Of a DNA stretch of 64,000 bases, positions 16,880 through 25,017 are shown piece by piece (position 1 is the first letter of the stretch; each line of letters opens with the position of its first letter). The DNA lies in assembly GCF_002836355.1 (NCBI RefSeq), contig NZ_PJCA01000032.1, positions 25,951-89,950 on the forward strand. Direction: 5' to 3'. This DNA comes from Moritella sp. Urea-trap-13 (GTDB lineage Bacteria > Pseudomonadota > Gammaproteobacteria > Enterobacterales > Moritellaceae). Both the position numbers and the translations under genes were made by a program. The notes under the pieces are model-generated. The model was not told the DNA's origin. It saw nothing but the letters and a program-made list of their open reading frames with translations, and did not search any database.

Positions 16880-17374
16880 ATGAATAATATAGAACAATCT
16901 ACCGCCTATAATGACAACATAACCGATGCCTGTAAAAATCTTCTAAAAATAGAGCGTCTTCATACCCAAGATGATATTCGTCAACGGTTAATTAAGCTTG
17001 GCTATCATCATATTAATCAATCGACCGTATCGAGAATGTTGTCCCGCTTAAATGTCATCAAAGTAACAGATGCTTATGGTAAAAAAATATATCAATTACC
17101 CACTGAAGGTAAATCGCGACATACAGATGTATCAGTATCCACCAAGATTGAATTTATCACGCACAACCAGTTCGTCGTCGTCATAAAAACGCCCCCCGGT
17201 TGCGCGCAACTCATTGCTCGGTTACTTGATCTGAATCCACATCCCGAAATATTAGGTGCAGTAGCAGGTAACGATATGGTGATGGTTGCACCTAAAAGTA
17301 TCAATCGAATCGAAGACTGTGAGAACGTTGTTAGATCACTCCTCGGCCAGCCAAATACTGAATTAATAAACTAA
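16880..17374 (+). CDS. argR: Arginine repressor family protein (ArgR paralog)
   Basis: A 164-residue ArgR-family regulator. The N-terminal winged helix has INQSTVSRMLSRL (about 45-57, the DNA-recognition helix). The C-terminal hexamerisation and arginine-binding domain has PPGCAQLIARLLD (Q110 and D117 match E. coli Q106 and D113). The usual AGDD arginine-binding motif reads AGND here: N131 replaces the first Asp and D132 is kept. Linkage to the arc genes suggests a regulator of arginine catabolism. A standard argR may exist elsewhere; the symbol denotes family only. Confidence 0.85.
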   Translation: MNNIEQSTAYNDNITDACKNLLKIERLHTQDDIRQRLIKLGYHHINQSTVSRMLSRLNVIKVTDAYGKKIYQLPTEGKSRHTDVSVSTKIEFITHNQFVVVIKTPPGCAQLIARLLDLNPHPEILGAVAGNDMVMVAPKSINRIEDCENVVRSLLGQPNTELIN

Positions 17375-17473
17375 TTATCTTTATTTATTAGATTATTCAA
17401 TCACCAGATTAATCTAATAGATCTTTCTAAAAATAGTATTTAGACTAATCATTTAGCTGAACGGATTTACGCT

Positions 17474-18223
17474 ATGTTTAATCTACTGACTTCTGCACTG
17501 GCTTCACAAACGCGCTTATGGGCTGGCACCAAAGCAGCCAAAACCACGATTAATGAGCAAGATCCGTTAATCATGTATGACAACGAAGCCGACCCACTGT
17601 GCCGCTTAGTACGTGAAGCAATCTCAGAATTGAACCTTGATGTGCTTATTATTCCTTGTCCCAAAGGCGGCGAGCGCCACAAGCAACAACTGCAAGAAAT
17701 GTATAGCACAGATAAAATTCCATTCTTGATCGATAAAAATACCCAGACCATCCTCAACTCTGCGTCTGAGATCATCACCTATTTATACCAGCATTACGCC
17801 AATAGCAGCGCACCGATCCGGTTACGTGCCAATCTATTTAACTATGCCAGTTCAACAACTGCATCGTTAATTCGTTGGAATGCAGGTAAAACTAAAACCC
17901 CAGCAATCGAACCAACCGACCCACTGGTATTATACAGTTTTGAAAGTAGCCCTTATTCACGTCCAGTGCGTGAAACCTTGTGTGAATTAGAACTGCCGTA
18001 TTTATTAGTTAATTTAGGTAAGCAACGATTTGGTGAACTAGGTCCTGCAACAAGACGCTTAAGCCCAGGTGAATACACGCCGTTACCAGAAACTAAACGC
18101 AGTGCATTTTTTGCTGAACACGGCACAGTGCAAGTCCCTTTCTTAAAAGATCCTAATACCGACGTGGATATGTTTGAGTCAAAAGCGATAGTGAAATATC
18201 TCATCGCGACTTACGCAATTTAG
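17474..18223 (+). CDS. Protein with two glutathione S-transferase N-terminal (thioredoxin-fold) domains
   Basis: A 249-residue protein made of two similar domains. Domain 1 (about residues 33-112) has MYDNEADPLCRLVREAISEL. Domain 2 (about 152-249) has LYSFESSPYSRPVRETLCEL. Both continue to a cis-proline-type VPFL/IPFLID turn and an S-x-I-x-x-YL end, as in GST_N/glutaredoxin folds. The CxxC-type position reads PLCR in domain 1 and PYSR in domain 2, so only the first keeps a cysteine. There is no GST C-terminal helical domain. Substrate is unknown; glutathione binding is inferred. It lies between argR and the triple-RidA gene. Confidence 0.75.
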   Translation: MFNLLTSALASQTRLWAGTKAAKTTINEQDPLIMYDNEADPLCRLVREAISELNLDVLIIPCPKGGERHKQQLQEMYSTDKIPFLIDKNTQTILNSASEIITYLYQHYANSSAPIRLRANLFNYASSTTASLIRWNAGKTKTPAIEPTDPLVLYSFESSPYSRPVRETLCELELPYLLVNLGKQRFGELGPATRRLSPGEYTPLPETKRSAFFAEHGTVQVPFLKDPNTDVDMFESKAIVKYLIATYAI

Positions 18224-18241
18224 GTTGATCTAGTCCCAAGT

Positions 18242-18275
18242 GTTAGCATGTATAGCAATTGATATACATGCTAAC
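18242..18275 (+). terminator. Perfect 13-bp hairpin after the GST-domain gene
   Basis: gttagcatgtata (18242-18254) and tatacatgctaac (18263-18275) pair perfectly around an 8-nt loop, 19 bp past the stop codon. No T-run follows, so it may mark the transcript end with Rho or protect the mRNA. The rest of the 18224-18778 gap is the long promoter region of the next gene. A short open frame at 18545-18766 within it has no ribosome site and overlaps the promoter, so I do not call it. Confidence 0.55.
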
Positions 18276-18477
18276 AACTCATACTAACAACAGCTCAAAT
18301 ATAGACAATGCCCCGCTTTAAACCCAACATTACACACGCCATTATCAATATTAAATGCCGTTTTTAACCACATCTGCAAGTTAGGTGCAAGATCTATCCC
18401 TACCCCAGCCAAATAATATCTCGCGTAAAAATATGATCCAGTTAGCAAATTATTAAAAACAAAAAGCTACTACTTTA

Positions 18478-18512
18478 TGTATACATACGCAGTTAACCTG
18501 CATAATATTTAG
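18478..18512 (+). promoter_or_regulatory. Candidate tandem ArgR operator upstream of the triple-RidA gene
   Basis: Core 1 TGTATACATACGCA (18478-18491) matches TGNAT-N4-ATNCA at all but one position. Core 2 TGCATAATATTTAG (18499-18512) has a perfect left half. The cores are 7 bp apart, exactly as upstream of arcA, and the flanking sequence is similar (atgatc-n-agcaaatta before both). The distance from here to the CRP/FNR-type dyad is 210 bp, against 212 bp at arcA. Confidence 0.55.
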
Positions 18513-18687
18513 CAATTTAAGTTATTAACCTAATTACAACAAAATTGTACAAAATCAAATTTAATAGAATCAATAATTTAAAAAATAATACCGTATTCCC
18601 ACAGTTAAAAACCCATAACGAAAACATTAACACGCATAATAAAACACTTCAAAATCAACCATATAGAGATAGCCAAATAATTCACTT

Positions 18688-18729
18688 TGTGATTGAGTTC
18701 AAAGATTGTTCATCCCTATTACGTATACT
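18688..18729 (+). promoter_or_regulatory. Triple-RidA promoter: CRP/FNR-type site at -41.5 and -10 box
   Basis: tgtgattgagttcaaa (18688-18703) matches the CRP consensus TGTGA-N6-TCACA at 9 of 10 positions and FNR at 8 of 10. The -10 hexamer TATACT is at 18724-18729, placing the dyad centre at -41.5. Spacing is identical to the arcA promoter. The element GCATAATAAAACACTT also occurs 54 bp before the dyad in both promoters (18634; 11537). Confidence 0.65.
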
Positions 18730-18778
18730 CGACTCAACAACATCGAACTATAATCATATCAAATAGGGTAAATATCAT

Positions 18779-20017
18779 ATGAATAACGTCATCATAAAAG
18801 CGTCAAGAAATACTGAAAATGCACCCCAAAATGCAGTATCCACACAAACAGTCGCTTTTTCTCATTACAATAATATTTCCGCTCAATTACCGCTAGATCC
18901 TAAAACCGGTGAAATTGTAGTGGGCAATATAAAAGATCAGGTAAAGCAGTGCTTAACGAATATTAAAGCTATTATAGAAAGTACTGACCATGTGATGGAT
19001 GATGTAATTAAGCTCACTGTATTCCTGAAAAACATCTCAGATATGGACGCTGTAGACGAAGTTTATGCAACATTCTTCCAAAGCTACCTTCCTACACGGA
19101 CGACTGTAGCAGTTGCAGCTTTACCGATGAATGATGCTTTAGTACAAATTGAAGCGCTGATTTCCAACGGTGAAGGTACTGCGCCACAAGCTCCTTGCGC
19201 GCTTATTAAACTGGCAAGAAATACTGAAAATGCACCAATAAGTGCGACTTCGACACAAACAGTCGCTTTCTCGCATTACAACAATATTTCATCGCAATTA
19301 CCTATCGATGCAAAAACTGGTGAATTAGTAGCAGGTGGTATAACAGAGCAGGCAACGCAGTGTTTAAATAACATCAAAGCCATTTTAGAAAGTATCAATC
19401 ATGATATGAACGATATCGTTAAGACCACAATATTCCTTAAAAACATCACCGATGTTGAAGCGGTAAACGCAGTTTGTGCGACGTTTTTCCCAAGCTATGT
19501 TCCAGCACGCTCAGTCGTTAATGCTGCCGCTTTACCTATGGACGCTCTAATACAAATTGATACTTCTGTATCACACGGCGATGGTACTCCGCCACAACTT
19601 CCTGAAGACACACGTCTTCTCGTTATAAAAGCAAGCAACACTGAGAATGCACCAACAATGCCTTGCTCACACACAGTTGCGTTTTCTCATTACAATCATG
19701 TCGCAGGTCAATTACCTTTAGATCCAAAAACCAATGCAATGGTAACCGGAGATGTGAAAGCACAGGCTACGCAATGCTTAAACAACATTAAAGCAATTCT
19801 AGCAAGTGTTGACCACGTTATGGATGATGTTGTTAAAGTTAATATCCAACTGAAAAATATCGCTGATATTGATGCTGTAAATGCAATTTACACCACATTC
19901 TTTAACAGCGATCTTCCAGCAGCAACAATCATTGGCGTTACAGCTATCCCAATGGATGCTTTGGTACAAATCGATGCCGTTGTTTCTAACGCTGAAAGTA
20001 CACCACCACAAGCATAA
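18779..20017 (+). CDS. Triple RidA (YjgF/YER057c/UK114) domain fusion protein
   Basis: A 412-residue protein consisting of three RidA-like domains: about residues 4-130, 142-266 and 281-403. RidA hydrolyses reactive enamines/imines such as 2-aminoacrylate and is normally a homotrimer with active sites between subunits. Each repeat keeps NTENAP, QLP(L/I)D(P/A)KT, Q-x-x-x-CLxNIKAI and the D-(V/I)-(V/I)-K core. The carboxylate-binding Arg is R107 in repeat 1 and R244 in repeat 2, but alanine (A382) in repeat 3. The conserved Glu is E125 in repeat 1 and Asp (D261, D399) in the others. The usual IGPY tyrosine motif is absent from all three. In E. coli ridA follows pyrBI; here pyrBI is 2 kb upstream, but this gene has an arcA-like promoter. 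Confidence 0.85.
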   Translation: MNNVIIKASRNTENAPQNAVSTQTVAFSHYNNISAQLPLDPKTGEIVVGNIKDQVKQCLTNIKAIIESTDHVMDDVIKLTVFLKNISDMDAVDEVYATFFQSYLPTRTTVAVAALPMNDALVQIEALISNGEGTAPQAPCALIKLARNTENAPISATSTQTVAFSHYNNISSQLPIDAKTGELVAGGITEQATQCLNNIKAILESINHDMNDIVKTTIFLKNITDVEAVNAVCATFFPSYVPARSVVNAAALPMDALIQIDTSVSHGDGTPPQLPEDTRLLVIKASNTENAPTMPCSHTVAFSHYNHVAGQLPLDPKTNAMVTGDVKAQATQCLNNIKAILASVDHVMDDVVKVNIQLKNIADIDAVNAIYTTFFNSDLPAATIIGVTAIPMDALVQIDAVVSNAESTPPQA

Positions 20018-20795
20018 CTAGCATTAATTGCCGCTGAGTAATTCTTCAATGTCGATAAATTGAACTCAGCTTACCAAGATAGTCAGTTTTTATTATTGGC
20101 TTGAGGTGAGAGTCTGGAAAGGATTCTAGATTCACCTTCTATCGCAGGACCACGACTGCCATCAAGTATCTTCGTTTACCTCAATCAGACGCGCATTATC
20201 CAGTGCCAGACTAGACAGCCTTTTCAAATCTGAGTATTTAAAGTTCCCTTCTTAAAAGGTTCAAATATCGATAAACCCCTTCTTTTAACTTGATCTGACC
20301 TCAAGCGAAATTGTGCTAAATTAAGTTTCCATTTAAGGGGGGATATCCAAACCTCAGATAGAAAATAATTTATTAGTCGCAAAAACTAACGCCTCACTCC
20401 TACTAGTAACCCAAGTTGGGGATTTTTTAAAAAATAACAGGCATTATTTTATAAAGATCAGGACTCGCATGGGAATTCTGAATGAATCTCTCGATTCAAC
20501 TGATTCGCTACGTAAAATCTAGCGAGCTAACTCCCACTAAGAGTTATTCTAGGCACATAGCTAACGGCCATCAAACATCCTAATGAGATATTCCGTAATC
20601 ACAACGGAATAAGTATTACCTGGTAATACTTATTGTACTTGTTTTGACCTGTGGCACGCTTCACTTAAATCGATTTATTTTTATCTAACTTAGTAAAAGA
20701 TAATATTATTAACGACTTATAAATTAAATGTAGAATAAAAAAACTAAAAAAAACATGTATTATTAACTCAGGTTATCAACCAATGAGACAACATC
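20018..20795. other. Unassigned non-coding stretch with hairpins
   Basis: No credible coding frame is seen in these 778 bp. A strong imperfect hairpin lies at about 20103-20138 (ggtg...agtctggaa / ttctagatt...cacc, tetraloop agga), about 85 bp past the triple-RidA stop. ttccgt/acggaa at 20591-20606 is a small stem. aagtattacc-t-ggtaatactt at 20611-20631 is a near-perfect palindrome. The base composition is mixed and less AT-rich than the surrounding gaps, which fits a decayed gene or element or a structured RNA. I cannot identify it. Confidence 0.4.
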
Positions 20796-20984
20796 ATGAT
20801 AGAAGTAATTAATGATGAAGAGATGATTGCATTAAATGAAATATTTAATGCTGTCGATGATCATGCTGATAAATTGGAAATAACCGAGTTCGATATTAAG
20901 ACACAATATTCATTATTAAATGACGTAGATAAATATCGAGTCGCCCACCTTATAAGTACACTAAAGATTACAAATAACGATTGA
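20796..20984 (+). CDS. Small hypothetical acidic protein
   Basis: A 62-codon open frame encoding an acidic, helix-prone peptide (MIEVINDEEMIALNEIFNAV...). A weak ribosome site (ATGAGACAAC) precedes the ATG. Residue use looks protein-like (many D/E/I, no low-complexity runs). I do not recognise the family, and no neighbour suggests a role. It may be a real small protein or chance. Confidence 0.4.
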   Translation: MIEVINDEEMIALNEIFNAVDDHADKLEITEFDIKTQYSLLNDVDKYRVAHLISTLKITNND

Positions 20985-21113
20985 AATTACTTTTCTTAAT
21001 GTCGGTTGCATACTTGTAGTAGTTGATTGGATTTAGCCACAAACTAAAAGGCTAAAAATCACTGCGCATAATGCATGTTATGTAAACTAGTCCTTCTTAA
21101 GTAATCAGCAGAC

Positions 21114-21152
21114 ACAAAAAAGCCCAGTAAACATCGTCATGCTTACCGGGCT
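21114..21152 (-). terminator. Rho-independent terminator of ilvC
   Basis: agcccagtaa (21121-21130) and ttaccgggct (21143-21152) pair with one mismatch. On the minus strand a T-run (complement of 21115-21120) follows. It lies about 35 bp past the ilvC stop codon. Confidence 0.8.
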
Positions 21153-21185
21153 ATATCAACTAAACCTTGATGCTTACATCAGGTA

Positions 21186-22661
21186 TTAGCCAACGATTTT
21201 TTTCATGTCTGACATGTAACCACGAAGTTTCTTACCGATAACTTCTACAGGGTGATTACGGATTTCTTCGTTCACATCAATTAAACGAGCGTTATCAACA
21301 CTGTTTGATTCAGCAGCGAATGCAGAACCCATCAATTCAGTTGGTAGCGCATTTACGTAGTCACGTAGTTGTGGACCCGCTTCATGAGCAAATAAGTAAC
21401 AACCGTATTCAGCTGTATCAGAGATAACAACGTTCATTTCATATAAACGCTTACGTGCAATCGTGTTCGCGATTAACGGCGTTTCATGTAGTGATTCGTA
21501 GTATGCAGACTCATCAACGATACCAGAAGCAACCATGCTTTCGAATGCGAGTTCAACACCCGTTTTAATCATAGCGACGAATAACGTACCGTTGTCGAAG
21601 AATTCTTGCTCGTCAATAACGATGTCTGATTCTGGGTAGTTCTCGAATGCAGTTTCGCCAGTCTCTTTACGCCATTTAAGCAGGTTAACGTCATCGTTTG
21701 ACCAGTCAGCCATCATAGTTGATGAGAAGTGACCAGTGATGATGTCGTCCATGTGCTTTTCGAATAATGGGCGAAGTGTTGTTTTCATTTCTTCAGCCAT
21801 TTCGAAGGCTTTAATTTTAGCAGGGTTAGATAGACGATCCATCATGTTAGTGATGCCGCCATACTTAAGTGCTTCAGTGATTGTTTCCCAACCGAACTGA
21901 ATCAATTTACCTGCGTATGCTGGTGACTTACCGTCAGCAACCATTTTATCAAATGCTAGAATTGCGCCTGTTTGTAACATACCGCAAAGGATAGTTTGCT
22001 CACCCATAAGGTCAGACTTAACTTCAGCAACAAACGAAGACTCAAGTACACCAGCGCGATCGCCACCTGTAGCCGATGCGTATGCTTTAGCAATCGCAAG
22101 ACCGTCACCTTTCGGATCATTTTCTGGGTGAACAGCGATCAGTGTTGGAACACCGAAACCACGTTTATATTCTTCACGTACTTCAGAACCAGGACACTTA
22201 GGTGCAACCATTACTACTGTAATGTCTTTACGTACTTGCATGCCTTCTTCTACGATATTGAAACCGTGCGAGTAAGCTAGCGTTGAATCTTGTTTCATCA
22301 ACGGCATGATAGTTTCAACAACATTTGAATGCTGTTTATCAGGAGTAAGGTTTAATACTAGATCCGCTTGTGGGATAAGGTTTTCGTAAGTATCTACAAC
22401 GAAACCATTTTCAGATGCATTTAGGAAAGATTGACGTTTTTCAGTAATTGCAGCGCCACGTAATGCATAAGAAATATTAAGACCTGAGTCACGCATGTTT
22501 AGACCTTGGTTAAGACCTTGCGCGCCACAACCGACAACTACTATGTTCCAATCTTTAATGAAGTTACAACCGTCAGTAAATTCACTGCGATCCATAAAAC
22601 GACATTTGCCAAGTTGCTCTAACTGCTGGCGTAAGTTTAAAGTGTTAAAATAGTTAGCCAT
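21186..22661 (-). CDS. ilvC: Ketol-acid reductoisomerase (class II)
   Basis: A 491-residue NADPH-dependent enzyme that isomerises and reduces acetolactate and acetohydroxybutyrate in valine and isoleucine synthesis. It starts [23 protein letters not shown], typical of the long enterobacterial form, with the nucleotide-binding [12 protein letters not shown]. The C-terminus duplicates the knotted domain. A GAGAG ribosome site precedes the ATG at 22661; an upstream ATG would add four residues absent from relatives. It is divergent from ilvY over a 343 bp gap, the classical arrangement in which IlvY activates ilvC when acetolactate is present. Confidence 0.97.
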   Translation of the reverse strand: MANYFNTLNLRQQLEQLGKCRFMDRSEFTDGCNFIKDWNIVVVGCGAQGLNQGLNMRDSGLNISYALRGAAITEKRQSFLNASENGFVVDTYENLIPQADLVLNLTPDKQHSNVVETIMPLMKQDSTLAYSHGFNIVEEGMQVRKDITVVMVAPKCPGSEVREEYKRGFGVPTLIAVHPENDPKGDGLAIAKAYASATGGDRAGVLESSFVAEVKSDLMGEQTILCGMLQTGAILAFDKMVADGKSPAYAGKLIQFGWETITEALKYGGITNMMDRLSNPAKIKAFEMAEEMKTTLRPLFEKHMDDIITGHFSSTMMADWSNDDVNLLKWRKETGETAFENYPESDIVIDEQEFFDNGTLFVAMIKTGVELAFESMVASGIVDESAYYESLHETPLIANTIARKRLYEMNVVISDTAEYGCYLFAHEAGPQLRDYVNALPTELMGSAFAAESNSVDNARLIDVNEEIRNHPVEVIGKKLRGYMSDMKKIVG

Positions 22662-22778
22662 GTTGCTCTCCATGAGAATTTAGTAATTTAAATGTGCCAT
22701 CACTACTCCAGTGATGCGCTATGTATTCACTATATGCTAAGTTACTCATTGCTGGAAATGATATATTTACAATACAGT

Positions 22779-22795
22779 GTTGCATAATCTGCAAC
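22779..22795. promoter_or_regulatory. Candidate IlvY operator
   Basis: gttgca-taatc-tgcaac is a perfect 6-bp dyad with a T-N11-A core, the LysR-type operator form. It lies in the ilvC/ilvY gap about 120 bp before ilvC. The rest of the gap (22662-23004) is AT-rich with no gene. Confidence 0.5.
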
Positions 22796-23004
22796 GTAAA
22801 CATTTATCCAGTGACAATTAGGTTAATATTAGATTTTAAAATAGCGAAACAGACGCCTAACACTCAAATATTCGTAAAATAATATTAAAAACAGTTTATT
22901 ACCCTAAATTAGAGCAACTTGGTTTTTTTATAAAAAATAACCAGCGCAGTAATAAAGCTAGCAATAACAACAGATAAACATTATACGCTCAGGAAAAAGG
23001 CAAT

Positions 23005-23883
23005 ATGGATATTCGTTCACTACAACTTTTTTTACATTTAGCCACGACATTACACTTTGGTAAAACAGCAGAGGCTATGCACGTCAGCACATCAACCCTG
23101 ACGCGTACTATGCAACGGTTAGAAGAGGCCGTAGGCAGCCAAATATTCACCCGTGATAATAGATCCGTTGCACTCACTGAAAGCGGTAAACGCTTACGCA
23201 GCTTTGCCCAACAAACCCTCGAAAATTGGACCCAGCTGAAAGCCGACCTGAGTTGTCACAGTGGCGAACTCGATGGTGAGCTTACTATTTTTTGTTCAGT
23301 AACCGCCGCCTACAGTCACTTACCGCCCATACTCGATAAATTCCGCTTACTGCATCCCAACGTCGAACTCAAACTGATCACGGGTGATGCAGCCATGGGC
23401 ATGCAATTGGTTGATGAAGAAAAAATTGATATTGCCATTGCCGCCCATCCCGACCAAATATCGAATAGATTAAAGTTTGTCGAGATAGCCAAAGTGCCAC
23501 TGTCTATCATTACCCCAGTTATTTCCTGCCAAGTACAACAACAAATTACGCAGAATAATATAGACTGGAATGCCGTGCCATTTATCTTGCCAGAACACGG
23601 TCCCGCTCGTAAACGTATTGATAAATGGTTTAAGCAGATGAAAATTAAACCGAGTATTTATGCCACGGTGGCTGGACACGAAGCCATTGTCAGTATGGTG
23701 GCATTAGGATTAGGCGTGGGTATTGCCCCTGCCGTGGTGGTTGATAACAGTCCGGTTCGCGATCGGGTATTAACCTTTGAGAACAGCAATAAAATTGAGC
23801 CCTTTGACCTGGGTTTATGCTGTCAGCGTAAACGCTTTGACGAGCCCGCTATTGCCGCCTTTTTTAGCATAATAAAACCCTGA
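23005..23883 (+). CDS. ilvY: LysR-type activator IlvY
   Basis: A 292-residue LysR-family regulator. The N-terminal helix-turn-helix covers residues 1-60 (MDIRSLQLFLHLA ... STSTLTRTMQRLEEAVG, given by ends). The effector-binding domain follows (about 90-290). Divergent position next to ilvC and the usual IlvY features (LHFGKTAEAMHVS, GHEAIVSMVALGLGVGI) identify it. IlvY binds acetolactate or acetohydroxybutyrate and turns on ilvC. Ribosome site AGGAAAAAGG precedes the ATG. Confidence 0.93.
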   Translation: MDIRSLQLFLHLATTLHFGKTAEAMHVSTSTLTRTMQRLEEAVGSQIFTRDNRSVALTESGKRLRSFAQQTLENWTQLKADLSCHSGELDGELTIFCSVTAAYSHLPPILDKFRLLHPNVELKLITGDAAMGMQLVDEEKIDIAIAAHPDQISNRLKFVEIAKVPLSIITPVISCQVQQQITQNNIDWNAVPFILPEHGPARKRIDKWFKQMKIKPSIYATVAGHEAIVSMVALGLGVGIAPAVVVDNSPVRDRVLTFENSNKIEPFDLGLCCQRKRFDEPAIAAFFSIIKP

Positions 23884-24007
23884 TTGATTATTTTATTCTC
23901 AGTTAAAGCTGATTAAATCTAAGTTAAATATGATTAAGAGTAGCGAGTTAATTCCGCTATAATCGAGCACAGGTTATTTCCCTTATCATTGTTAGTATGG
24001 AGTTTTC

Positions 24008-24619
24008 ATGGGATTCAAAAAAATATGCTTGGTAATACTTGCCACGTTAAGTTTAAGCCAAGTCGCCATCGCCAGTGAAATACCGGCGCAATTCTCGACT
24101 ATCGGCCTTAATGCCCCAGCAGGCCAAGACGTTGATGGTTTCCGCCTTGCGCTCTTTCATGGTCAAACAGAAACCGTGCAGGGTTTTGATATGTCGGTAT
24201 TGGGTTTATCTGAAGTCGATAAACTCGAAGGTGTCAGTTTCAATTTATTGCTCGGCGCGAGTAAAGTAAATAAACAATTCTCTGGTGCTTCATTCAGCTT
24301 ATTCAATTGGCATTTAGGCCAGGATACTGGTTTCAACATGGCACTAGTGAACAATACTACCCATGTAAAAGGCGTCAATTTCGCCATGGTGAACTTATCA
24401 AAAACAGTAGCAGGCGCCAATATAGGCCTGATAAACTACAGTGAAAGGTTATCATTAGTGGATTTTGGTGTGATGAATTATGCCAAAACCGCAAAATTTC
24501 AAATTGGTATTTTTAATATGACTGAAAACTTACAAGGTTTGCAGATTGGTTTATTAAATTATGCAGAAAACGGTGTCGTAAAAATATTACCGCTGATCAA
24601 TTTTCAGCAGTCATTTTAG
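24008..24619 (+). CDS. Secreted repeat protein of unknown function
   Basis: A 203-residue protein with a signal peptide (about 22 residues, ending AIA). The mature part consists of imperfect repeats of 15-20 residues with a G-x-N/Q-(I/F/M)-x-(L/M)-(I/V/F)-N pattern: GVNFAMVNLSKTVAG, GANIGLINYSERL, DFGVMNYAKTA, QIGIFNMTENLQ, QIGLLNYAENG. This periodic beta-type repeat is like the LA_2272-type surface repeat found in vibrios and leptospires. No enzyme motif is seen. It is probably exported and beta-solenoid-like; role unknown. Confidence 0.7.
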   Translation: MGFKKICLVILATLSLSQVAIASEIPAQFSTIGLNAPAGQDVDGFRLALFHGQTETVQGFDMSVLGLSEVDKLEGVSFNLLLGASKVNKQFSGASFSLFNWHLGQDTGFNMALVNNTTHVKGVNFAMVNLSKTVAGANIGLINYSERLSLVDFGVMNYAKTAKFQIGIFNMTENLQGLQIGLLNYAENGVVKILPLINFQQSF

Positions 24620-24713
24620 GTCGATTAATCGATAATTAAAGTGCTAGACTAACAACAAGCAACATTAACGACTCGTTATAGACAAGTTAAACTCACTCGC
24701 AATTAGGTGCCGT

Positions 24714-24950
24714 ATGATCAAGCCACAAAAATTAGAAGAAATCGCGAAGCAAATACATGAATCATTACCAAGCAGCGTTAAGTCGTTAGGGTCTGAAGTA
24801 GAAAAGAAGATCCATCAAGTATTGCAATCACAATTGAACAAACTTGATCTGGTTAACCGTGAAGAATTTGAAGTGCAAACTAAAGTGCTATTACGCACCC
24901 GTGAAAAATTAGCGGCATTAGAAGCACGTTTAACAGAACTGGAAAAATAG
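24714..24950 (+). CDS. ubiK: Ubiquinone biosynthesis accessory factor UbiK
   Basis: A 78-residue protein of the UbiK (YqiC/BMFP) family, which helps the soluble Ubi complex in aerobic ubiquinone synthesis. It reads [23 protein letters not shown] and ends in a coiled-coil ([28 protein letters not shown]; residues about 47-76), the mark of the family. It converges with the K+ channel gene; a perfect inverted repeat lies between them. Confidence 0.85.
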   Translation: MIKPQKLEEIAKQIHESLPSSVKSLGSEVEKKIHQVLQSQLNKLDLVNREEFEVQTKVLLRTREKLAALEARLTELEK

Positions 24951-24957
24951 TTCACTA

Positions 24958-25005
24958 ACCTGATACTGTGAACAACGCAAACCCTTGCTAACAACAGTAT
25001 CAGGT
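24958..25005. repeat. 12-bp inverted repeat between convergent ubiK and channel genes
   Basis: acctgatactgt (24958-24969) and acagtatcaggt (24994-25005) pair perfectly across a 24-nt loop. It is well placed to be a shared transcript end, though T-runs are weak on both strands. Confidence 0.6.
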
Positions 25006-25017
25006 ATTTCCCCCTGC

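Noticed and set aside
18545..18766. 73-codon open frame upstream of the triple-RidA gene
   Set aside because: It covers the CRP/FNR-type site, starts without a ribosome site, and has Asn/Lys-rich composition from AT-rich DNA. The matching region before arcA has no equivalent frame.
20018..20795. Insertion sequence remnant
   Set aside because: No terminal inverted repeats, target duplication or transposase fragment that I can recognise; kept as unassigned.
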